From the NCBI GenBank assembly GCA_963804375.1, contig CAWDQE010000014.1:1860001-1924000 (forward strand): 64,000 nucleotides of DNA, in the 5' to 3' direction. The DNA comes from JANXQG01 sp963804375. Lineage in GTDB: Bacteria; Planctomycetota; Planctomycetia; Pirellulales; Thermoguttaceae. The notes beneath the pieces were generated by a model, which ran no database searches, was not told the DNA's origin, and worked only from the letters and a program-made list of their open reading frames with translations. The position numbers were made by a program, and so were the translations under genes. Positions 57,713-64,000 of the stretch are shown here, piece after piece (position 1 is the first letter of the stretch; each line of letters begins with the position of its first letter).

Positions 57713-60700
57713 TCATCCCGACCAGCGCAGGATCCAACCAAAGCTGAGAATCAACACGGCGATCCGTCCGGCGATGCGCACTTCGCGCGAACGGAACACG
57801 GGCGTACTGCCCAGCCAATCGATCACGTTGAAAAAGACCGGCGTGAGGAAAATCCCAAAGAGGGTCACGCCCAACATGCCGCTGAAGACGGCCGTGCCCA
57901 GGGTCCGCCGCATCTCGGCGCCGGCGCCGCGGGCGGTCAACAAGGGCAGTGCGCCGAGGATGAACGCCGCCGAGGTCATGACGATCGGCCGCAAGCGGAG
58001 CTTGCAAGCCGCCAGGGTCGCCTCGCGCCGCGACGCGCCTTCCTCCCGCTGGTGCTTGGCGAACTCCACGATCAGGATCGCGTTCTTGCTGGCCAGCCCC
58101 ACCAGCACCACGAAGCCGATCTGCGTGAAGATGTTGATGTCGGCCGGGCCGCCGCCACACATCGACTTGGGCAACAGCATCGGCACCACCGAGATGCCGA
58201 CAATCGCGCATAACAGGCACATGGGGACCACGAGGATCACGGCCAAGGGGAGCGACCAGCTCTCGTATTGCGCGGCCAGCACCAGGAAGACCATCAACAC
58301 GGCCACGGCGAAGATGACCATCGCCGTGTTGCCCGCCTGCACCTCGAAGAACGCCATCTCAGTCCACTCGTAGGCCATGCCCTTGCGCAATTCCTTGTCG
58401 GCCAGGCGGGCCATCAGATCGATTCCCTGGCGGGAGCTGACGCCCGGCGCACAATTGCCGTTGATGGAGGCCGCCGCGTGGGTGTTGTAGCGGCTGATGA
58501 GCAGGGGCCCGTTGACGTCCTTGGTCGAGGCGAGGGCCCCCACGGGAACCATGCCGCCGGCCGTGTTGCGGACCTTCAGGTCGGCCACCATCTCCTTCTG
58601 GGTGCGGAAGGGCGCGTCGGCCTGCACGATCACCTGCCAGGTGCGGCCATAGAGGTTGAAGTCGTTGACGTACAGCGAACCGAGGTAGATTTGCAAGGTG
58701 TCGAAGAGATCGCCCAGCGGCACGCCCATCGTCATGCATTGCTTGCGGTTCACGTCCGCGTAGATCTGCGGGGCGTTGGCGCGGAACACGCTGGCCAGGC
58801 CGGTCAACTGCGGATGGCCGTCCGGCCCCGGCAGTTCGTTGCCCTTGGCCACGAGGTTGGCGGTCTGTTGCTCCAGCGTCCTCAAACCGAGGTCTCCCCG
58901 GTCCTCCACCACGAACTTGAACCCGCCCGTGCGGCCCACGCCGCGGATCGGCGGCGCCCCCACGATGGCGATCGTGGCCTCGGGCACCTCCCGGGCGAGC
59001 TTCTCGCGAAGTTGGTTGGCGATCTCGTCGGCATACAGGTCGGGCGTCTGCCGCTTGTCGAAGTCGTCGAGCCCCACGAACATCGAGCTGAAGTTGGAGC
59101 CGTTGACGCTCAGCAGGAACGACTGGCCGTTGTACGTCACGCAGTTCGTGACGCCCGGGACAGTCGCGCAGATCTTCTCCACCCGTTGGGCCAGTGTCGT
59201 CGTCCGTTCGACCGAGGCCGCATCCGGCAGTTGCATGGCCAGCAGCAGATACCCCATGTCCTGAGTCGGGACGAAACCTTTGGGCGTGTGTACGTAGCTC
59301 TGGTAGGTCAGGGCCAGCAATCCGCCGTAGACCACCAGCACCAGCACGCTGGTGCGGAGCAACATCCCCACGCCACGGAGATAGATGCTGGTGGCCCGGG
59401 CGAAGGCGTCGTTGAAAAGCCTGAAAGCCCGGCCCAGCACGAAGTTTAGCGCCCGGCCCGCCAGCCAACCCGCTGCTGCGCCTGCCAGAGCGGCGAGCCA
59501 CGGGGCCGCGGCCGCCAGCGCCGCGGCGGGGCACCCAGTACCCTGGGTCGGGGGCGAGAGGAACTGCAGGCCTGCCAGTCGCGCGGCCAGGAGCGGCCCC
59601 CCGTAAGCCCAGGCCGCCCAGCCGCCGCCCAGGGCGTAAGCCAAGCGGGGCAGGACCGGGGTGCCCGCGTGCCGGGCGCCCGCGTGCCGGGCGCCCGCGT
59701 GCGGGCGGCAATCCATCTCGCGCCGACCATCAGTACATCGCGCCCGCAACAGCAGGGCCGCCAGCGCCGGGCTGAGCGTCAGGGAATTGAAGGTCGAGAT
59801 GACCGTCGAGGCGGCAATCGTCAGGGCGAACTGCCGGAAAAACTGGCCCGTAATGCCCCTGATGAACGCGCAGGGCACGAAGACCGCGCTCAGAACCAGC
59901 CCCACGGCGATCACCGGCCCGGAAACCTGGCTCATGGCCTTGAGCGTGGCGTCGCGCGGCAGCAGTCCGTTCTCGATGTGGTGCTCCACCGCCTCGACCA
60001 CCACGATCGCGTCGTCGACCACGATCCCGATCGCCAGCACCAGGCCGAAGAGCGTGAGGTTGTTGAGGCTGAAGCCCATCACGTACATCACGGCGAACGT
60101 GCCCACGATGGCCACGGGCACGGCAATCAAGGGAATCAAGGCCGAGCGCCAGTTCTGCAAGAACAACAGCACCACCAGCGCAACCAGGATAACGGCGTCG
60201 CGCAGCGCCTTGACCACTTCCTCGATGCATTGCCGTGTAAAGGGCGTCGTGTCGTAACGAATGATGTAGGTCAGGTCGTCGGGGAAATTCTTCGACAGCT
60301 CCTCCATTTTCGCCCGGATGGCGTCGCCCACTTCCAAGGCGTTGGCGTCGGGCAACTGGAAGATGATCAACCCCGCCGACCCCAGGCCGATGCAGCGGCA
60401 GCTCAGGTCCTCGTTCTTGGCCCCCAAAACCACGCGGCCCACGTCGCCGATGCGAACGATGCGGCCGTCCGGCGTGGTGCGAAGGATGATGTTGGCGAAC
60501 TGTGCGGGATCCTTGAGCCGGCCAAGCGTGGTGAGCGTGATCTGCGTCTCCTGCCCGGCGGGCACCGGCGGCCCGCCGATCTGTCCGCAGGCCGCCTCGG
60601 CGTTCTGCTCCCGCAGCGCGGCCACGACGTCGCCGGCCGTGAGACCCCGCGCGGCGAGCTTCTCCGGGTCGACCCAGATCCGCATGCTGTAATCGCGCTG

Positions 60701-61240
60701 CCCGGCGATGAAGATGTCGCTGATCCCCGGCAGGCGGAGCAACTCGTCGCGGATATACATCAGCGCATAGTTGCTCAGGTAGAGCTGGTCGTAGCGGCCG
60801 TGGGGCGAGATGACGTTGACGCACATGAGGATGTCGGGCACCCGTTTCCGCGTCGTCACGCCGGTCTGCTTGATCACGTCGGGCAACATCGGCAAGGCCA
60901 GGTTCACCCGGTTCTGCACCAGCACCTGGGCCAGGTTCAGGTTCATCCCCTGCTCGAAGGTCACCGAGAGATTGTAGGAGCCGTCGTTGGCCGACGCCGA
61001 TTCCATGTACAGCATCCGCTCCACGCCGTTAACCTGCTGCTCGATGGGCGCGGCCACGGTCTCGGCTACCACCTCGGCGCTGGCGCCGGGATAGGTGCAA
61101 CTGACTTGCACCGTCGGCGGAGTGACCGGCGGATACTGCGCCAAGGGCAAATTCCGCATAGCCAGCCAGCCCGCCAACGTGATCACAATCGACAGCACGG
61201 TGGCGAAGATCGGGCGGTCAATGAAGAAACGGGAGAACAT
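57713..61240 (-). CDS. RND efflux pump, HAE1 (AcrB-like) family, paired with the adaptor
   Basis: 1175 residues, start ATG 61238-61240, five bases after the adaptor gene stop, so it is translationally coupled. Landmarks: MFSRFFIDRPIFATVLSIVI; YPPVTPPTVQVSCTYPGASA; TM4 acids in LAIGIVVDDAIVVVEAVEHH; FNSLTLSPALAALLLRARCT; GFVPTQDMGYLLLAMQLPDA; GLASKNAILIVEFAKHQREE. It is the adaptor's partner. The segment between TM6 and TM7 is expanded (~110 residues) with extra hydrophobic helices. It contains 15-base repeats (HAGAR units) and a palindrome-core copy encoding PTQGTGCP. The C-terminus has an extra VRIAGRIAVLILSFGWILRW helix. Confidence 0.95.
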   Translation of the reverse strand: MFSRFFIDRPIFATVLSIVITLAGWLAMRNLPLAQYPPVTPPTVQVSCTYPGASAEVVAETVAAPIEQQVNGVERMLYMESASANDGSYNLSVTFEQGMNLNLAQVLVQNRVNLALPMLPDVIKQTGVTTRKRVPDILMCVNVISPHGRYDQLYLSNYALMYIRDELLRLPGISDIFIAGQRDYSMRIWVDPEKLAARGLTAGDVVAALREQNAEAACGQIGGPPVPAGQETQITLTTLGRLKDPAQFANIILRTTPDGRIVRIGDVGRVVLGAKNEDLSCRCIGLGSAGLIIFQLPDANALEVGDAIRAKMEELSKNFPDDLTYIIRYDTTPFTRQCIEEVVKALRDAVILVALVVLLFLQNWRSALIPLIAVPVAIVGTFAVMYVMGFSLNNLTLFGLVLAIGIVVDDAIVVVEAVEHHIENGLLPRDATLKAMSQVSGPVIAVGLVLSAVFVPCAFIRGITGQFFRQFALTIAASTVISTFNSLTLSPALAALLLRARCTDGRREMDCRPHAGARHAGARHAGTPVLPRLAYALGGGWAAWAYGGPLLAARLAGLQFLSPPTQGTGCPAAALAAAAPWLAALAGAAAGWLAGRALNFVLGRAFRLFNDAFARATSIYLRGVGMLLRTSVLVLVVYGGLLALTYQSYVHTPKGFVPTQDMGYLLLAMQLPDAASVERTTTLAQRVEKICATVPGVTNCVTYNGQSFLLSVNGSNFSSMFVGLDDFDKRQTPDLYADEIANQLREKLAREVPEATIAIVGAPPIRGVGRTGGFKFVVEDRGDLGLRTLEQQTANLVAKGNELPGPDGHPQLTGLASVFRANAPQIYADVNRKQCMTMGVPLGDLFDTLQIYLGSLYVNDFNLYGRTWQVIVQADAPFRTQKEMVADLKVRNTAGGMVPVGALASTKDVNGPLLISRYNTHAAASINGNCAPGVSSRQGIDLMARLADKELRKGMAYEWTEMAFFEVQAGNTAMVIFAVAVLMVFLVLAAQYESWSLPLAVILVVPMCLLCAIVGISVVPMLLPKSMCGGGPADINIFTQIGFVVLVGLASKNAILIVEFAKHQREEGASRREATLAACKLRLRPIVMTSAAFILGALPLLTARGAGAEMRRTLGTAVFSGMLGVTLFGIFLTPVFFNVIDWLGSTPVFRSREVRIAGRIAVLILSFGWILRWSG
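59528..59549. repeat. Palindrome-core copy inside the second RND gene
   Basis: The plus strand reads GGGCACCCAGTACCCTGGGT plus flanking G and C. This is the inverse orientation of the copy in the first RND gene. On the coding strand it gives PTQGTGCP. The same DNA thus encodes different peptides in the two pumps, both in frame. Confidence 0.8.
59661..59708. repeat. 15-base in-frame tandem repeat inside the second RND gene
   Basis: About three units of GCGCCCGCGTGCCGG encode HAGAR-HAGAR-HAGTP in the enlarged cytoplasmic loop. The period is a multiple of three, so copy-number change keeps the frame. Confidence 0.85.
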
Positions 61241-61245
61241 AGACG

Positions 61246-62684
61246 CTAAATCGCCCGGCGGACTTGGGATGTCGCCGCCGACTTGACTCCCGGCCGCGAT
61301 TCCTCGGCTGGCTTGGGGCTGGCCGACGGCAGCCGGCTCTCGCGCAGCGCAGGGGATGTTCCGTTGGCGCCCTTGGCGACCGCCGGCGTGGCGCCGGGCG
61401 AAATCGCCTGGGCCTCCGCCCCCGCCCCGGTGGCGGCGGGCGAATCCTTGGCCGCCATGGCCATTTCCTTGGCGGTGACTTTCATTCCCGGCCGCATCCG
61501 TTGCAGGCCGCTCAGGACCACCCGTTCTCCCTGCTTCAGCCCGCTCCGGATGACCCGCAGTCCGTCGTTGAGGCTCCCGACCTCGACGTCGCGACGTACC
61601 ACCTCGTCCTCGTCGTTAACGACGTAGAGGTATTTCATCCCTTGGTCCGAACCCAAGGCCTGTTCCGAGACCAGCAGCGACGGACGCGGGTCGTCGACCG
61701 GCACCAGGATCCGCACGAACATGCCGGGCGAGAGGATGCGATCGGGATTGGGAAACAGCCCGCGGAGCCGCAGCGTACCCGTCGGCATGTCCACCTGGTT
61801 GTCGATGAAGTTGATCGTGCCGGCGTGCGGGAAACCCTTCTCGTCGGCCAGGCCCAACAGGACCTTGGCTTTCCCATCCGCGGCCGCCTTCAATTTTCCG
61901 GTCCGCACCAGCCGCTGCATGACGCGTTCGTCGATGTCGAAGAAGGCATACATGGGATCCAGGGCGACGATCGTCGTGAGTGCCGTGTCGTCGGCCTTGA
62001 CCAGGTTGCCCGGGTCGATCATTTGCCGGCTGATGCGGCCGCTGATGGGGGCCGTCACGCGGGTCCAGTTCAGGTTCAGCTCGGCCGTGTGCAGGGCCGC
62101 GTCGGCCACCTTGACCGCCGCATCCGACTCGTCGCGGTCGCTGACGGCCTGGTCGTAGTCCGCCTGGCTGATTGCCCCCCGCGTCGCGAACAGGTTCTTG
62201 GCCCGCTTGTAGTTGGCTTCCATGTGGGCCAAATGGGCGCGGGCCTGGGCAAGGTTGGCCACCGCCCGGTCATAATCGGCCTGGTAGGTCCGCCGATCGA
62301 TCTCGAAGAGCTGATCGCCTTCACGCACTTCGGCCCCCTCTTGGAACAACACCTTCTCCAGATACCCGCTGACCCGCGCCGGATAACGATCGTCTTCACC
62401 GACTCCGTATGCCCGGTGAACTCCTCCGTCTCGGTGATCGCCCGCATGACGGGCGCGCCTACGATGATATCCGGCGGTGCCTTCTCGCTCTCCTTCGGAT
62501 GCGAGCGGCCGCAGCCAGCCAGAGCCGGTATAAGCATCGCGACGAGCAGGATTAGCAGGGAATGAGGGGAGTATGGGTGAAGGGAGAGGGGGTGAGGGGA
62601 GACGGGGTGAGGGGAGACGGGGTGAAGGGAGAGGGGGTGAAGGGAGAGGGGGTGAGGGGGATGGCAGATGTTTTCCCTCGCCAT
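61246..62684 (-). pseudogene. Efflux periplasmic adaptor (membrane fusion) lipoprotein, frameshift near 62383
   Basis: The N-terminal frame reads ILLVAMLIPALAGCGRSHPK (lipobox LAGC) and TGHTESVKTIVIR. One G appears missing there, and the next frame continues ARVSGYLEKVLFQEGAEVRE. The lipoyl/hairpin parts follow: ANLAQARAHLAHMEANYKRA, LNLNWTRVTAPISGRISRQM, and the C-terminal GVKQGERVVLSGLQ-like block (GLKQGERVVLSGLQRMRPGM). The adaptor links the inner-membrane pump to an outer-membrane channel. The start codon is unclear: the leader is abutted by a G-rich minisatellite that in this frame encodes His-Pro-Ser-Leu repeats back to ATG 62684. The rejoined product is ~460-480 residues with a Pro/Ala-rich tail. 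Confidence 0.8.
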
Positions 62685-62795
62685 TCGGGGCACGGGGTGA
62701 GGGCAAATGGCTTCCCTCTCGTTCTTGGAGAGGAGCACGGGGCGACGGTATATTGCTCCCCTCTCCCTTTGGGAGAGGGGCAGGGGGTGAGGGTA
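62566..62795. repeat. G-rich minisatellite and adjoining hairpin repeat
   Basis: 62566-62665 holds about nine units of the GGGTGAGGGGAGACG / GGGTGAAGGGAGAGG type. 62752-62790 contains CTCCCCTCTCCCTTTGGGAG followed by AGGGGCAGGGGGTGAGGG, an inverted repeat of a type often seen between genes in GC-rich environmental bacteria. Together they fill the space between tetR and the adaptor coding sequence. Confidence 0.75.
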
Positions 62796-62826
62796 TTGGC
62801 GCAAGCGTTGTGACCTCTTCATGAAT

Positions 62827-63516
62827 CTAAAACCCTTCCGAAATAGCAGCCGAATCGGCCGAACTCGCCGCCGCATGCTGGCGCAGCCGTTGCGAATCGC
62901 TGAGGATGCCCAGCAGCACTACGTCCATGATTTCTTCTGCCTGGGACTCGAAATCGGGCAAGCGCCCGGAAAAAAAGTTGGTGAACATGGCCCCGTAGAG
63001 CAACTCGCTGACGATGTTGCTGATCCGCTCCGGCGGCATGTCGCGGAGCAGCCCGTCGGCGATCAACTGGCGGTAGAGCTCCTGCCATTGCTGGGCGAAT
63101 ACGTCGCGGCGCTGGAAGTAAGTCGATTTCCGCTGGTCGCGGAAGATCGCCCGCTCCTGGATCATCAATTCCACGACCTCGGGATTCTCGACGAAGAAAG
63201 CCAGGTAGCCGCGGACGCCCTGGCGGATGGCGTCCATGGGGTCCGCGGCCTGGGCCACATAGGCACGGACATGTTCGTGCAACTTCCGCACGCCGAAATC
63301 GACGGCTGCCAGAAAGAGCTCTTCCTTGCTGCGGAAGTAGCGATACAGGGTCCCCTTGCCCATCTGGAGCCGATCGGCCAGAAACTGGGTGTCGGTGTCG
63401 GCATAGCCGTGCGCCGCGAAAAGATGCACGGCCTTTTCCAGGATTTCCTCCTGGCGGCGGCTGTAGGCCAGTTGCTGGGCGGGAGATCGTAAGGTTTCGG
63501 AGGGCGACGCTTTCAT
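62827..63516 (-). CDS. TetR/AcrR-family transcriptional repressor of the efflux operon
   Basis: 229 residues. The N-terminal helix-turn-helix is typical of TetR: RRQEEILEKAVHLFAAHGYA, ADTDTQFLADRLQMGKGTLY, RYFRSKEELFLAAVDFGVRK. The C-terminal ligand-binding part has AYVAQAADPMDAIRQGVRGY and FVENPEVVELMIQERAIFRD. It is encoded at the head of the adaptor and RND genes on the same strand, and a perfect palindromic operator lies 60 bases upstream. It should therefore repress the operon and itself until a substrate of the pumps binds. Confidence 0.93.
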   Translation of the reverse strand: MKASPSETLRSPAQQLAYSRRQEEILEKAVHLFAAHGYADTDTQFLADRLQMGKGTLYRYFRSKEELFLAAVDFGVRKLHEHVRAYVAQAADPMDAIRQGVRGYLAFFVENPEVVELMIQERAIFRDQRKSTYFQRRDVFAQQWQELYRQLIADGLLRDMPPERISNIVSELLYGAMFTNFFSGRLPDFESQAEEIMDVVLLGILSDSQRLRQHAAASSADSAAISEGF

Positions 63517-63575
63517 GCCAACTGCCCTTCCTGTGCTTGGGGGTGCGGTGTGGAGGCGGGGGCCAAGTCCAGGGC

Positions 63576-63593
63576 GGACTGACCAGTCAGTCC
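63576..63593. promoter_or_regulatory. TetR operator (perfect palindrome)
   Basis: GGACTGACCAGTCAGTCC: eight-base arms GGACTGAC / GTCAGTCC around a two-base centre. This is the form of AcrR/TetR-type operators. It lies 60 bases upstream of the tetR start, where it would overlap the operon promoter. Confidence 0.8.
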
Positions 63594-63829
63594 CATCCTA
63601 GTTCGCCACCGCGCCGCTGTCAACCGGAATCGTTCTCCATCATATGCCTCCTTTGGCGGTTTCTTCCGGCACCGATGGCGGACAAAAAGCCCCAGAAATG
63701 AGTTTTTCTTCAATCCGAAGTCTTTATATAAAAACAACTTACGGCGACGCAGCGGGACTCGTGCGCGACAAATTGTCCGGCAACGTGTACGGAACCTGCC
63801 CGCGTACCCGAGACGTAACTCCCAATCCC

Positions 63830-64000
63830 TCATAACACTACCTCCACGGGCAGCCGCGTACACATCTCCAAGGCATCCGGCCCGTCGTCGTGAGCGGCCA
63901 AGGGAAAATCCATGAGCTGGTCGACCAGCAAGCGGCAGCCGGGCGAGTCGGCCTTGAAGCGCAGCTCGCGGTTGATCACGTACTGGCTCAGACGCCGGAT
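63830..64000 (-). CDS. Phage terminase large subunit, C-terminal end (runs off window)
   Basis: The last 56 residues of a minus-strand gene: NRELRFKADSPGCRLLVDQL, then MDFPLAAHDDGPDALEMCTR and LPVEVVL before a TGA. The LL-x-QL-x-x-FP...HDDGPDALE block is the end of the RNase-H-like nuclease domain of TerL, where the Asp pair takes part in metal binding. The enzyme packages phage or GTA DNA into heads. It marks the edge of a prophage, phage remnant or gene transfer agent that continues outside the window. Between its stop and tetR no other phage gene is recognised. Confidence 0.75.
   Translation of the reverse strand: MRRLSQYVINRELRFKADSPGCRLLVDQLMDFPLAAHDDGPDALEMCTRLPVEVVL

Noticed and set aside
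59669..61249. 526-codon plus-strand frame opposite the second RND gene
   Set aside because: Antisense shadow of a clearly conserved pump; composition is His/Arg/Gly-rich without structure.
63513..63863. 116-codon minus-strand frame beginning at the terminase stop (ATGA overlap)
   Set aside because: Arg-rich, with no family. It runs through the TetR operator and promoter region, so coding function is unlikely.

Overview
The window looks like a chromosomal contig of a planctomycete (Planctomycetota, probably a Pirellulales-type heterotroph). The inference rests on gene content. There is a Rhodopirellula-type ISAzo13 transposase, two Gfo/Idh/MocA oxidoreductases (one with a Tat leader), several secreted carbohydrate-active proteins (GH127-like, heparinase II/III-like, esterase), a PEP-CTERM protease-like protein, a LL-diaminopimelate aminotransferase, a BamA with a long Pro/Gln linker, a TPR-CHAT protein and a giant alpha-2-macroglobulin. 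No rRNA and no CRISPR array were found. Only one degenerate tRNA-like sequence is visible.

Layout. 1-7.8 kb: start of an oxidoreductase, an alcohol dehydrogenase, a VapBC-like pair, decayed fragments, a GH127-type glycosidase and a frameshifted secreted protein. 7.9-11.8 kb: mosaic mobile region with a broken ISAzo13 element, a tRNA-Cys-like scar, a SUFU-domain gene and a 5'-truncated serine recombinase. 11.8-16 kb: secreted esterase, HEAT-repeat protein and Tat-exported oxidoreductase. 16.2-22.3 kb: alpha-2-macroglobulin. 22.4-24.3 kb: two small envelope genes set in repeats. 24.4-33 kb: TPR-CHAT protein, dapL, a radical SAM protein, and ilvN-ilvC. 33.4-42.5 kb: lysine-rich lipoprotein, PEP-CTERM protease-like protein, unknown membrane protein, BamA and an AAA ATPase. 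42.6-48 kb: sigma-54 activator, unusual sigma-70-family factor, polyprenyl synthetase and CheY-like regulator. 48-53.2 kb: alpha-glucan phosphorylase, MazG-like hydrolase and heparinase-like protein. 53.4-63.6 kb: a multidrug-efflux operon on the minus strand (tetR, periplasmic adaptor, RND pump, four-helix-bundle gene, second RND pump) with a clear TetR operator. 63.8 kb to the end: the C-terminus of a phage terminase large subunit.

The most unusual signal is a family of short palindromic repeats. Intergenic copies are common, and several form long hairpins whose outer arms are unrelated from locus to locus. Copies sharing the same core also lie inside four genes (ilvC, heparinase-like, both RND pumps). 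They are in frame there and occur in both orientations. This resembles the intragenic palindromic elements known from Rickettsia.

Seven otherwise well-preserved genes, including bamA and dapL, carry what appears to be a single-base frameshift. Either the consensus sequence has indel errors or several genes are decaying. These genes are annotated as whole loci with the break noted. All functional calls come from motif recognition by eye; no database search was possible.
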